Shown: positions 23,582 through 32,112 of the stretch, in pieces
Layout of the letters: every line of letters begins with the position of its first letter
How positions within the stretch are numbered: position 1 is the stretch's first letter
Assembly: GCA_015059805.1 (NCBI GenBank)
Contig: SUZO01000020.1
Location: 1-49,815 of the forward strand
Origin: Rikenellaceae bacterium
Lineage (GTDB): Bacteria > Bacteroidota > Bacteroidia > Bacteroidales > Rikenellaceae
Direction: 5' to 3'
Length of the DNA stretch: 49,815 nucleotides
Made by a program: the position numbers and the translations under genes
The notes under the pieces: model-generated
Seen by the model: only the letters and a program-made list of their open reading frames with translations
Databases searched by the model: none
What the model was told of the DNA's origin: nothing

Positions 23582-24763
23582 CTAAAACGGACACTCGTCC
23601 TCCATATCGGTAAAGTTGCGCGGGCAGTCGGCATAGGATATTTCTGACTGCGACGGCTCAACCGTTGGCTCTTGGACTACTGGCACTACTGGCACTACCG
23701 CCAGGCGGACAATATTGCCCTCTTGGATTACAGTTCCGCTCTTAATGGCGCGGGCTATGCGCATACGGGCAGTGTCGCTGCTCACACCCTGCAGCTCTAC
23801 AATCTTATTAGTCAGCACCTTACGGTCTACATTGCCACCGAAGTATGTAGATAGTGTCTCAGCAACAGCACTATTTGCATCACTGCTCTGCAGTGGCAGG
23901 TCTGTGAGGTATGGGATACCCTCATCATTGACCCTAAAGGCGAAGCGCTCAAAGGGCTCGTTACGGCAAAACTGAGGCTCCACGATGCTTATATCGTCCA
24001 CCTTATGGACATAAATCACACTCTCCGCCTTGCGTTGCAGTGCTGAACCTACGTGTCCACGAGCCTTATCTGTACCAGGATTGGTGTGTAATATGCAGAT
24101 AATGTGGCAGTTATACTGCGTGCTTAACGCCATCAGTTCGCCCACAAGAGCCTCACTCTCGCGTAGGTCGTTAGTGTCGCGTTGCAAATCTGCAATGCCG
24201 TCAATAACCACAAGGTTTGGCTTGAGCGTGTAGAGGGCATCGTACAGTACCTCACGACGCTCAAGCGGGTCTAACTCACGCAATGCATAGACATTGAGGC
24301 GTGAGTCCTCCATATTGGTCCTCTTAACACCCGTAATGGTGTTTATGCGGTCAATAACCTTGCGCACGTGTCCCTCACCCTGCTCAGTATCTAACCATAA
24401 CACATTGAGTGTTATATTGTTAGATATATTTTTGAACGCTTGCGAGTTCTTGAAGCGGTAGGCTATCGCACTTGCCACAAGAGCCGTCGTAAGAAAGGTT
24501 TTCTTACTCTTTGCCTCGCCTACGATAGCAGAGATATTGCCCGCCGTGCAGACGCTACTGCCGTCAATGGCAATCATCGGCTCCGCCTCAACAAAAGGCT
24601 TGGTAATATCAATGCGATAGGGGTCTATGCGCTCCTTTCGCAGTTCAAATTCTAAATCTTTAGTGCCACTGGCTACTAAAGTCGCAACTTCACGCTCCAT
24701 AGCCTCAAGGTTAAACTTAGGCGCAGGGATAGCCTCTACACCTACTGTAGTAGTTGTATCCAT
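23582..24763 (-). CDS. AAA_25/RepA-like ATPase with C-terminal winged-helix-like region
   Basis: A 393-residue RecA-fold ATPase. Walker A is GEAKSKKT (82-89), WLDTEQGEGH (123-132) follows, and Walker B is LVVIDG (184-189). The later HIICILHTNPGTDKARGHVG is typical of RepA-like and KaiC-like helicase or DNA-binding ATPases in mobile elements. The C-terminal third (about 300-355) looks like a winged helix, then a Pro/Val-rich stretch and the DMEDECPF end. Members usually sit beside a primase; here the gene stands alone. It is bounded on both sides by inverted GTTCG/TTTTCCG flanks, with a broken inverted copy 1.8 kb away. I infer a mobile or formerly mobile cassette. No transposase or integrase is seen. 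Confidence 0.75.
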   Translation of the reverse strand: MDTTTTVGVEAIPAPKFNLEAMEREVATLVASGTKDLEFELRKERIDPYRIDITKPFVEAEPMIAIDGSSVCTAGNISAIVGEAKSKKTFLTTALVASAIAYRFKNSQAFKNISNNITLNVLWLDTEQGEGHVRKVIDRINTITGVKRTNMEDSRLNVYALRELDPLERREVLYDALYTLKPNLVVIDGIADLQRDTNDLRESEALVGELMALSTQYNCHIICILHTNPGTDKARGHVGSALQRKAESVIYVHKVDDISIVEPQFCRNEPFERFAFRVNDEGIPYLTDLPLQSSDANSAVAETLSTYFGGNVDRKVLTNKIVELQGVSSDTARMRIARAIKSGTVIQEGNIVRLAVVPVVPVVQEPTVEPSQSEISYADCPRNFTDMEDECPF

Positions 24764-24849
24764 AAATATAAGTATTTTAAGTGGTTACGGAGGTATGCCA
24801 GAACAACATAACACTCCTTGAGAATAGTGATAGTGTGGAATTCCAGCCA

Positions 24850-24881
24850 CAAATATAATACATCACTACCCCCTTTGTCAA
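24850..24881 (-). promoter_or_regulatory. Promoter of the ATPase cassette
   Basis: On the minus strand, TTGAC (24877-24881) and TATATTTG (24850-24857) are 19 bases apart. The leader to the start codon is about 80 bases. Confidence 0.65.
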
Positions 24882-24893
24882 GTTTTTTGACAA
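24875..24893. promoter_or_regulatory. Inverted repeat overlapping the ATPase promoter
   Basis: TTGTCAA, five bases, TTGACAA: a perfect 7-bp inverted repeat whose left half covers the upstream promoter element. This is a natural place for a repressor. The degenerate copy at 21355-21424 keeps only the half nearest the gene. Confidence 0.5.
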
Positions 24894-24944
24894 GTTTTTT
24901 TTCAATTATTTTACAATGTACTATCAATCATTGGATTAGGGCAC

Positions 24945-25122
24945 AGCCAAACAAACAAGCGAACAGCCGAACGAACGAACAGGGGCGTTCGGTGTGTTCG
25001 TTCGTGTTCGGTGTGTTCGTTCGTGTTCGGTGTGTTCGGGTATGTTCGCGCCTCTGTTCGTTTGTTCGCTCGTTTTCAGTTTTCCGTTCTCAGTTTTCCG
25101 TTTTCCGTTTTCACTTTTCAGT
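24945..25122. repeat. Right inverted flank of the ATPase cassette (GTTCG and TTTTCCG repeats)
   Basis: Reads GCGAACAGCCGAACGAACG, AACAGGGGCGTTCGG, then about ten GTTCG units with regular GTGTTCGTTC spacing, then TTTTCAG/TTTTCCG units. It is the inverted counterpart of 23388-23579. The inner 35 bases or so are nearly identical between flanks, while the array parts differ in length and order. No gene lies between 24764 and 25209. Confidence 0.85.
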
Positions 25123-25130
25123 TCGTGGTA

Positions 25131-25160
25131 GTAAAATTTTGCTGTCAGCAAAAATTTTAC
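25131..25160. promoter_or_regulatory. Inverted repeat spanning a promoter spacer
   Basis: GTAAAATTTTGCT (25131-25143) faces AGCAAAAATTTTAC (25147-25160), 13 of 14 bases paired. It covers the TTTG element and the whole spacer of the flippase-operon promoter, so a bound protein or a cruciform would block RNA polymerase. Confidence 0.55.
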
Positions 25161-25168
25161 TACCTTTG
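25138..25168 (+). promoter_or_regulatory. Promoter of the ten-gene operon
   Basis: TTTG at 25138-25141, 19 bases, TACCTTTG at 25161-25168: a consensus match 42 bases ahead of the flippase start. A second palindrome, GTGCGTAT/ATACGCAC, lies in the leader at 25179-25198. Confidence 0.8.
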
Positions 25169-25209
25169 CACCCTATATGTGCGTATGCGTATACGCACGG
25201 GCGCAAATT

Positions 25210-26667
25210 ATGTTAGAGAAGTTAGCAAAGCAGACGGCGATTTATGGCATTAGTACCATTATAGGCAGGTTTTTGAGTTACCTGCTCACCCCTTTCTACA
25301 CCCGTATTTTTGGGGTGGATACCTACGGAGTTATCACCGATGTCTATGCTCTGATACCATTTGCGTTAGTTATCCTTACGTTGGGCATGGAGAGTGGATT
25401 TTTCCGCTTTACGGCAAAGGCTGAGGAGGCTGGGGGCGATGTTGCTGCGGCTAAGAGGCGCATATTTACAACTATGTGGGGCATTACGACCCTTGCGGCG
25501 GCGATATTCTTTACGCTGGTGGCGATATTTGCTACGGAGTGTTCAGCTCTGATGGGCGAAATCTACACTGCACATCCTGAGTATGTTATAGTTGTTGCGG
25601 CGATAGTCTTTTTTGACGTTGCTGGCTCAATACCCTTCTCCCGACTACGCGAGAGTGGCAAGGCTCTACAGTTTGTGAGCTTCAAGCTCGCCAATATCAT
25701 TATGCAGGTGGGCTTTGCGGTGCTATTCTGGGCTGTGGGGCTCTTTGATAGTGACTTTGGCGTGGGGTGGGCGTTTGTTGCAAACCTGCTGGCAAGTGCT
25801 GTGACGACAATAGGCGTAGCGCTCTCTGGTAAGACGATGCCTAAGATTCACTGGGCGATGCTGGCGGCGATGTTTGCCTACTCACTGCCGCTGCTTATCT
25901 CCTCTGTGGCGGGTACGGCGGGCGAGTTTTTGGATAGGCAGCTCATCAAGTACCTTGTGCCTGAGGATGCTATGGCTCAGTTAGGAATCTATGGCGCGAT
26001 AACCAAGATAGCGGTTGTGATGACCCTCTTCACGCAGATGTACCGACTGGCTGCCGAGCCGTTCTTCCTTGCCAACTTCCGCAAGGATGAGTTTCAGCAG
26101 ACCAACGCCGCGGCGATGAAGTACTACATCATTGCCTCAATGATTATCTTCCTCGGCATTGCACTCTTTAGGGATTTGTTTGCACTTATCGTGGGCAGTA
26201 ACTTCCGCGAGGGAATCTATATCCTGCCAGTGGTGCTGGGTGCTAATGTCCTTAGTGGCGTGTGGCTCAACCTCTCCTTCTGGTACAAGCGCGAGGAGAA
26301 GACCTCCTACGCCCTCTGGGTGACCCTTTCGGGCGTTGCGGCGAGCGTTGTGGCGGGATACCTCCTTATTCCACAATTTGGATACTACGGCGCAGCATGG
26401 AGTCGTTTTATTGCCGAGGTGGTTATGGTCGCTGTGAGCCTTACAATGAATAGACTCTGCTACCCTACCCCGTACCAGTTTGGGCGCATAGCGGAGTATG
26501 TTGTTCTGGCGCTGGCGCTCTTCTTTGCTACCGAATGGCTGGGCGTGGAGAGCATAATAGTCAAGTACACAGTAAGCACAGCCGTACTTGTGACATATAT
26601 GGCGTATGTTGTTCGCCGCGAGAAGATTGATGTTAAAGCCTTTGTAAAAGCTATTTTAAGACGATGA
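25210..26667 (+). CDS. Wzx/MATE-type polysaccharide flippase
   Basis: A 485-residue polytopic membrane protein with about 12-14 hydrophobic segments. It begins LAKQTAIYGISTIIGRFLSY, a typical start of oligosaccharide-repeat flippases, which move undecaprenyl-linked sugars across the inner membrane. The start at MLEKLAKQ was preferred over an upstream codon because it is closest to the family start. It overlaps the next gene by four bases (ATGA). The position ahead of holB and folK is a gene-order feature, not a functional link. Confidence 0.85.
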   Translation: MLEKLAKQTAIYGISTIIGRFLSYLLTPFYTRIFGVDTYGVITDVYALIPFALVILTLGMESGFFRFTAKAEEAGGDVAAAKRRIFTTMWGITTLAAAIFFTLVAIFATECSALMGEIYTAHPEYVIVVAAIVFFDVAGSIPFSRLRESGKALQFVSFKLANIIMQVGFAVLFWAVGLFDSDFGVGWAFVANLLASAVTTIGVALSGKTMPKIHWAMLAAMFAYSLPLLISSVAGTAGEFLDRQLIKYLVPEDAMAQLGIYGAITKIAVVMTLFTQMYRLAAEPFFLANFRKDEFQQTNAAAMKYYIIASMIIFLGIALFRDLFALIVGSNFREGIYILPVVLGANVLSGVWLNLSFWYKREEKTSYALWVTLSGVAASVVAGYLLIPQFGYYGAAWSRFIAEVVMVAVSLTMNRLCYPTPYQFGRIAEYVVLALALFFATEWLGVESIIVKYTVSTAVLVTYMAYVVRREKIDVKAFVKAILRR

Positions 26668-27812
26668 AGTTTTCGGATATTATAGGTCATACAGCACTCA
26701 AGGAGCACCTTGTACGCAGTGTAGACAGTGGCAGAATAAGCCACGCACAGCTCTTTACGGGCATTGCGGGTGCGGGCACGCTACCCCTTGCTGTTGCATA
26801 CGTGCAGTATATCCACTGCCGCAACCGTCAGAATGGCGATAGCTGTGGTCTCTGCCCTTCGTGTCAGCAGATTGCCGCCCTGGCGCACCCCGACCTGCAC
26901 TTTGTCTTTCCGGTGAATAAGCAGGGCAAGAAGAGTGGCGAGGTGGTCCTCAGCTCTGCCCGCGAGTTTGCAGATAAGTGGCGCGAGATATTTAGTAGCA
27001 GCGGAGGCTACTTCAACGCCCAGCAGTGGTTTGAAAGCCTCAACTTAGGCAAGACCCTCAAGGGTATGATTACCGCCAAGGAGGCTGAGGAGATAATCCG
27101 CCGATTGGGCTTCAAGAGCTTCGAGAGTGAGTATAAGACTATGATAATTTGGCTGCCAGAGACGATGAACGAGGAGGCGGCAAATAAGCTGCTCAAGATA
27201 CTTGAGGAGCCGTGGGATAAGACCGTTTTTATCCTTGTCACCGAGCATAGCGACCGACTGCTTAAGACCATCACCTCCCGCACTCAGGAGGTCAATGTTC
27301 CGCGCCTTACAGCCGAGGATTTGCTGCCAATAGTGCTTCAAAGTGAGACCGATAGTGCTAAGGCTCAGAGCATTGCCCGATTAGCCTGTGGCGACGTTAT
27401 TGAGCTGCGCCGCCTGCTTGGTCAGGCAGATGATAGCCTGCGCCGCGAGAACTTTAACTCTTTCTGCGCCGTTATGCGCCTGAGCTACAACAATAAGCAC
27501 CTTGAGCTGATGAACTGGGCAGATGATGTCGCCGCGCTGAGTCGTGAGCACCAGAGGGGTATGCTGTTGGACTTCAGTCGCCTGTTGCGCGAGGCGTTTA
27601 TGATTCACGCAGGGCTTGGTGAGGTGAGCTACCTCTGGGGCGAGGAGGCTGCCTTTTGCAAGAAGTTTGCACCGTTTATTGACGAGAAGAATATAGAGCC
27701 TATACTTGAGCAGATAGAGAGTGCCCTTAGACAGATTAACCAGAACGGCAATCCGCGAATAGTCTTTACCCACTTCGCCCTTGCTGTGAGCAAACATATC
27801 AATAGCCGATGA
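26664..27812 (+). CDS. holB: DNA polymerase III delta' subunit
   Basis: A 382-residue clamp-loader subunit. It starts MKFSDIIGHTALKEHLV, the usual RuvB/DnaX-like entry, and SHAQLFTG comes before a degenerate P-loop (GIAGAGTLPLA). A zinc module of four cysteines follows (HCRNRQNGDSCGLCPSC). NKLLKILEEP and ITSRTQ correspond to the Walker B-like and SRC-region motifs. The P-loop lacks the usual GKT, as is normal for delta', which does not hydrolyse ATP. It overlaps both neighbours by four bases. Confidence 0.9.
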   Translation: MKFSDIIGHTALKEHLVRSVDSGRISHAQLFTGIAGAGTLPLAVAYVQYIHCRNRQNGDSCGLCPSCQQIAALAHPDLHFVFPVNKQGKKSGEVVLSSAREFADKWREIFSSSGGYFNAQQWFESLNLGKTLKGMITAKEAEEIIRRLGFKSFESEYKTMIIWLPETMNEEAANKLLKILEEPWDKTVFILVTEHSDRLLKTITSRTQEVNVPRLTAEDLLPIVLQSETDSAKAQSIARLACGDVIELRRLLGQADDSLRRENFNSFCAVMRLSYNNKHLELMNWADDVAALSREHQRGMLLDFSRLLREAFMIHAGLGEVSYLWGEEAAFCKKFAPFIDEKNIEPILEQIESALRQINQNGNPRIVFTHFALAVSKHINSR

Positions 27813-28294
27813 GAACGGAGGTGGTAATTCTTGGTGGCGGCAACGTGGGCGATGTAGCCCAACGTCTTAATCGCGCAGAGGGTCTGATTTCTGAGCGTAT
27901 AGGGGATGTTATCTCTCGCTCAGAGTGGCACACAACCGAGCCGTGGGGCTTTAATGGTGCAAATAGCTTTACAAACCGCGCCTATAGAGTCCTGACGACC
28001 CTCGGAGCAAGTGAGGTGTTAGAGTTACTGCTCAATATAGAGGCTGAGCTTGGGCGTAATCGCCTCTTGGAGTACCGCGAGAAGGTGCTGGGGCAGCAGA
28101 GCTATGCCAACCGCACTATAGACCTTGACATACTGCTCTATGGCGAGCAGAGGATTGTCACCCCCCACCTGCAGATTCCACACCCGTTGATTTTGCAGCG
28201 TGACTTTGCACTTATACCGATGTGTCAGGCTTTGGGCATCGGGGTTACTGAGGGCAGAGAGCTAATAACTAAAATTGTGAACTATGAGATGTAG
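27809..28294 (+). CDS. folK: 2-amino-4-hydroxy-6-hydroxymethyldihydropteridine pyrophosphokinase
   Basis: A 161-residue folate-pathway enzyme transferring pyrophosphate from ATP to hydroxymethyl-dihydropterin. The N-terminal LGGGNVGD stands where LGSNLGD is usual, followed by SEWHTTEPWGF, FTNRAYRV, NIEAELGR, and the signature RTIDLDILLYG with IPHPLILQRDFALIP. The GGN variant of the first motif is slightly unusual; the catalytic aspartates in DLDIL are intact. It overlaps the next gene by 11 bases. Confidence 0.92.
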   Translation: MRTEVVILGGGNVGDVAQRLNRAEGLISERIGDVISRSEWHTTEPWGFNGANSFTNRAYRVLTTLGASEVLELLLNIEAELGRNRLLEYREKVLGQQSYANRTIDLDILLYGEQRIVTPHLQIPHPLILQRDFALIPMCQALGIGVTEGRELITKIVNYEM

Positions 28295-28859
28295 ATTGTT
28301 AATACTATGTTCAGCGGCGCTCCTATTTGTGGGGTGCTTCAAGAGCGTTACTAAGGATACCAACCTGGTTATCAAGACCCTTATTCAGGAGAAGAGTGGC
28401 GCAGATAATGCCCTTGCAACAGATACCTACGCATACGCCTACTATACCGGTACGGATAAGTGGATGGTGGCGAGCTATGAGGATGCCGTGGCAAGAGTAG
28501 TTACCGACTCTCTTGGCGTGGAGCGCAAAACCATTCCCGATGTGGAGGGTGTACCTTTTGTGCGCGAGGATGATACCAACTACTACGTCAGCCTGCCGCT
28601 GAATCAGTCGCCAGCCCTTGTGGTGCTTGTTGCGCCGAGTGTGAGGATGTACGCCACACTGTTTAAGTACCTTAACGTAGACAATATACACGAGACATAT
28701 ATGACCCTGCTGCTCCACCCGTGGAAAAAAGCCCCTTATACCGAGGGCACTGCTCAAAAGGGTGGTGTGTGGAACATCATTCCACCAGCCCCAGAGCCAA
28801 CGCCAGAGCCAGAGCAGGGGGAGAATACCGAGAACGAGAATAGTACTACTGTAGAATGA
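28284..28859 (+). CDS. Lipoprotein of unknown function
   Basis: A 191-residue protein with a clear lipobox (LLFVGC, Cys18). I do not recognise a domain. The middle (about 40-160) alternates short strands and helices (TDTYAYAYYTGTDKWMVASYEDAV, quoted in part: YAYAYYTGTDKW), and the tail is Pro/Glu/Asn-rich, like a flexible spacer. It overlaps folK by 11 bases and the next gene by four, so it is co-translated with envelope genes. Confidence 0.75.
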   Translation: MRCRLLILCSAALLFVGCFKSVTKDTNLVIKTLIQEKSGADNALATDTYAYAYYTGTDKWMVASYEDAVARVVTDSLGVERKTIPDVEGVPFVREDDTNYYVSLPLNQSPALVVLVAPSVRMYATLFKYLNVDNIHETYMTLLLHPWKKAPYTEGTAQKGGVWNIIPPAPEPTPEPEQGENTENENSTTVE

Positions 28860-30931
28860 AAAATAGCACGCTGATACTCAAGACAGCCGTGACGCTCCTC
28901 TTTTTGGGTGCGTTTCTGACCCGCTGCGCCAACATTATGAGCCCCGATGGTGGTCCTAAGGACTCCCTGCCGCCAGTGATTGTGAACCTTACTCCAGGTA
29001 ATTTCGCAACCAACTTTAAGGAGAAGAAGATATACATCGAGTTTAACGAGTATGTCCAGATAAAGGACCAGAATAAGGAGATGTTTACCTCTCCGCAGAT
29101 GAAGAAGATGCCCCTTATCTCTACCCGTGGCAAGGGCATTGTTATCACCATCCGCGACACGCTCAAGGAGAATACCACCTACGCCATTGACCTGGGTAGC
29201 GCCATTCGTGACAATAACGAGGGCAACCCTCTCAACGCTATGCGCTACGTATTCTCTACGGGCGATACGGTAGACTCGCTCATGTGCTCTGGCTATACCG
29301 CCGACTCATACAAGGCAGACTCTGTGAGCCGAACCTTCATCTGGTTCTACATCGCCGACTCGCTGCCTGTAACGCCAGAGTACGACTCAACAATCTTCAA
29401 TCGCAAGCCAGATGCTATTGCTCGTGCGCAGAATAACGGCATCTTCATTGCGCAGAACCTTAAGCCAGTTGCCTACCGCATCTACGCCTTTGGCGATAAG
29501 AACGACAACCAGATGTACGAGCCAGGCACAGACCTTGTGGGACTGCTTGATACCACCTACAACCCTGCACAGATGCCACCATTTGCTATATGGTTTGACT
29601 CACTGCGCAAGTATCCATCTGCCGAGCCGCAGCTCTACTTCCGCATGTTTACCGACAAGGCATTCAAGGGTCAGCGACTCGTGGAGGCTTTTCGCCCCGA
29701 CTGCAAGCAGATAACCCTCTACTTCAACACTGCCCTGCCTATTATAGACTCTATACGCCTGGACTCTATACCGTCAGACAAGATAATCTTTGACCCGCGC
29801 ACAAAGGGCAAGGATACCCTCAACCTCTGGCTGAACGTCCCTGCCGAGAGCCTTCCAGATACCATTAAGGGTACTATCACCTACCACAAGCACGACTCTA
29901 TCCGCCAGCTTGTGCCGACAACCGAGCCACTCAAACTTGCGTGGAAGCTCGTAGAGAGCAAGGAGGAGCAGAAGGAGCGTGAGAAGGAGGAGCGCGAGCG
30001 CAAGAAGGCTGAGGAGGAGGGTCGTGAGTACACCCCACCACAGAAGCCAAATCCATTTAAGTTCAAGTGTAGCGCCTCGTCAGAGATAAACCCAGAGAGG
30101 GGCTTTGATATTACTATCGACTACCCTCTTGTAGCCTTTGACTCTACAGCCGTGAAGCTCTACAAACTCTCTGGTGACGATAAAAACCCTACCGAGACAG
30201 AGATAGAGAAACACTTTGTTCAAGATACGATGCACATTGGTCGCTACGCTGTTCGTGCAAAGTGGGAGAATAAGACTAAGTACCGCTTCTACATCCCTAA
30301 GCAGGCTCTTACCGACGTTATGGGCTACCAGAACGACTCTATCAGCCAGAGCTTTGCCACCTACGACCCAGAGAAGTACTCTAAGATTGTGCTAACAGTC
30401 AAGGGCGAGGGCGATAAGCAGTATATCATCCAGCAGACCGACTCTTCGGGTAAGACCCAGCAGGAGATAAAGGGTGTCAAGAGTGGCAAGCACACCATTA
30501 ACTTTGTCAGCCCTGGCGAGATTCGCATTCGCGTCATTGAGGATACTAACGGCAACGGCACTTGGGATGCAGGTGATGTCATCGCCCGACTGCAACCTGA
30601 GCGTGCAGAGATGTATATCAACGACAAGGGCGAGGATGTTTTTGCCACAAAGGCTAACTGGGACATCGAGATAGATATTGACATGAGCAAGGTCTTCAAG
30701 CCAATGACTATGGAGAACCTTATCAAGATTCTTGACGACAAGGAGGCTTCACGCATCAAGAAGCTCTCGGAGGAGTGGCAGAAGAAGCAGCTTGAGAACC
30801 CACAGGGTAACAACCAGAACAACTCCGGCATGGGAGGTATGGGTGGCATGATGGGCGGCATGGGCGGCATGATGGGAGGTCTTGGCGGACTGACTGGTAG
30901 CGGCTCTGGCAGCACAGATAGAATGTTCTAA
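28856..30931 (+). CDS. Lipoprotein with N-terminal Ig-like (Big_5) domain
   Basis: A 691-residue lipoprotein (Cys24 after AFLTR). Residues about 25-135 follow the bacterial Ig-like Big_5/SbsA pattern: MSPDGGPKDSLPPVIVNL, then IYIEFNEYVQI and LKENTTYAIDLGSAIRD. The rest is beta-rich, with a charged stretch rich in Glu, Lys and Arg (about 365-395) and a conserved IRVIEDTNGNGTWDAGD segment near 560. The tail is a Gly/Met repeat (GMGGMMGG units). Proteins of this layout are common in Bacteroidetes and of unknown role in the envelope. It overlaps the previous gene by four bases. Confidence 0.75.
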   Translation: MKNSTLILKTAVTLLFLGAFLTRCANIMSPDGGPKDSLPPVIVNLTPGNFATNFKEKKIYIEFNEYVQIKDQNKEMFTSPQMKKMPLISTRGKGIVITIRDTLKENTTYAIDLGSAIRDNNEGNPLNAMRYVFSTGDTVDSLMCSGYTADSYKADSVSRTFIWFYIADSLPVTPEYDSTIFNRKPDAIARAQNNGIFIAQNLKPVAYRIYAFGDKNDNQMYEPGTDLVGLLDTTYNPAQMPPFAIWFDSLRKYPSAEPQLYFRMFTDKAFKGQRLVEAFRPDCKQITLYFNTALPIIDSIRLDSIPSDKIIFDPRTKGKDTLNLWLNVPAESLPDTIKGTITYHKHDSIRQLVPTTEPLKLAWKLVESKEEQKEREKEERERKKAEEEGREYTPPQKPNPFKFKCSASSEINPERGFDITIDYPLVAFDSTAVKLYKLSGDDKNPTETEIEKHFVQDTMHIGRYAVRAKWENKTKYRFYIPKQALTDVMGYQNDSISQSFATYDPEKYSKIVLTVKGEGDKQYIIQQTDSSGKTQQEIKGVKSGKHTINFVSPGEIRIRVIEDTNGNGTWDAGDVIARLQPERAEMYINDKGEDVFATKANWDIEIDIDMSKVFKPMTMENLIKILDDKEASRIKKLSEEWQKKQLENPQGNNQNNSGMGGMGGMMGGMGGMMGGLGGLTGSGSGSTDRMF

Positions 30932-30941
30932 ACTTTTGACT

Positions 30942-31763
30942 ATGAAGCGATTACTAACAATACTCACGCTCTTTGTAGCGATATTTTACTGTCACAGAGC
31001 ATCTGCACAGCATGTTATAGCCATTACGGGAGGTACTGGTATGGCAACCTCACGACTATACCCAGCACAGGAGACCCGCCCTATTTGGGGTGTCGGTCAG
31101 GCGGGTTTCTCATGGCGATACTACTCCCTGCCTCGCTTTGTGGGTGGCTTCGGTATAGACCTTGACTGGATGCAGCGAGGATTCTCATACGCCCCATACG
31201 CCTCTATTTATGAGGATAAGAAGGATTATAAGTACTACCGCCGCAATGTCAATACGCTGATGATGCCTATCGTTTGGCAGCCCCACTTCTACCTGTTCAA
31301 GAACCACTTGAGGGTCTACCTTGAGGCGGCAGTGACCTTCTCGTATAACTTCGCCTCAACCTTTGAGAACCGCGAGCCATACACCTTTGGTGGAGCAGCT
31401 GCGGGTGATGTTGTGGAGGGTAAGTATAACATGCGTTCAGAGCGTGACAACCGCTTTGGCTACGGTCTTGCCGGTGGCGGAGGTATAGATATTATAGTGG
31501 GACAGCTGGAGTTTGGAGTTCGTGCCCGTTACGACTTCGGCTATTCGGACATTCTGAAAAACCGTAACAAATACTACGATAACGGTCTTGACCAGAAGCA
31601 GTACCCAGGCGAAAATCCCTTCTGGTACACCCCCCTACGTTCACCGTTGGATAATCTGATGATTAGCTTCAGGGTGGGATTTAGATTTAACAAGGCTGGC
31701 TTTGAGGAGTGGTTCTACAAGCCGCCAAAGAGAGATAAAGAGGTTATTAAATTTGCACTATAA
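30942..31763 (+). CDS. Small outer-membrane beta-barrel protein
   Basis: A 273-residue exported protein. The start at MKRLLTILTLF was preferred because the in-frame codon two positions earlier is TTG. The signal peptide ends near RASAQ. Alternating amphipathic strands with many aromatics (FSWRYYSLPRFVGGFGIDL, FEFGVRARYDF-like stretches) and an ISFRVGFRF strand fit a PorT/OmpW-like barrel of about 8-10 strands. Its length and place beside other envelope genes agree. The stop overlaps the rbfA start by one base. Confidence 0.7.
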   Translation: MKRLLTILTLFVAIFYCHRASAQHVIAITGGTGMATSRLYPAQETRPIWGVGQAGFSWRYYSLPRFVGGFGIDLDWMQRGFSYAPYASIYEDKKDYKYYRRNVNTLMMPIVWQPHFYLFKNHLRVYLEAAVTFSYNFASTFENREPYTFGGAAAGDVVEGKYNMRSERDNRFGYGLAGGGGIDIIVGQLEFGVRARYDFGYSDILKNRNKYYDNGLDQKQYPGENPFWYTPLRSPLDNLMISFRVGFRFNKAGFEEWFYKPPKRDKEVIKFAL

Positions 31764-32107
31764 TGGAGAGTACAAACACAAGGCAACAGAAGATTGCCAA
31801 ACAGATTCAGAAAGACATTGCCGAGATTATCCAGCGCGAGTACTCGGCATCTCTTCGTGGCACATTGGTCACAGTAACTACAGTCCGCGTATCGGTAGAC
31901 CTTGCATACGCAAAGATATATGTTAGCGTCTTCCCGTTTGACAGGGCTAAAGCGACCCTCGACTTTCTGGATGAGCAGAATCGCGCCATCCGCGGAGCGT
32001 TGGGTAACCGTATGCGTAATCAGGTGAAGTCTATACCTGAGCTACAGTTCTTTATTGACGACTCGTTAGAGTATATTGAGAATATAGATAACCTACTGTC
32101 AAAGTAG
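31763..32107 (+). CDS. rbfA: Ribosome-binding factor A
   Basis: A 114-residue RNA-binding protein needed for 30S maturation and cold growth. RQQKIAKQIQKDIAEII at the start, VTTVRVSVDLAYAKIYVSVF in the KH-like fold and the SIPELQFFIDDSLEY end are the usual RbfA landmarks (RhvPeL-F--D-S). It overlaps the preceding gene by one base. Confidence 0.92.
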   Translation: MESTNTRQQKIAKQIQKDIAEIIQREYSASLRGTLVTVTTVRVSVDLAYAKIYVSVFPFDRAKATLDFLDEQNRAIRGALGNRMRNQVKSIPELQFFIDDSLEYIENIDNLLSK

Positions 32108-32112
32108 AGCCT

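Noticed and set aside
23355..23661. Open frames of Arg/Val/Ser/Phe-rich protein through the GTTCG arrays
   Set aside because: They arise because the repeat lacks stop codons in some frames. The peptides are low-complexity, and the same happens in the right flank (24818-25253).
26664..27812. Broken P-loop in the delta' subunit as a sign of a pseudogene
   Set aside because: Delta' subunits normally lack a working nucleotide site. The frame is intact and overlaps both neighbours as expected.
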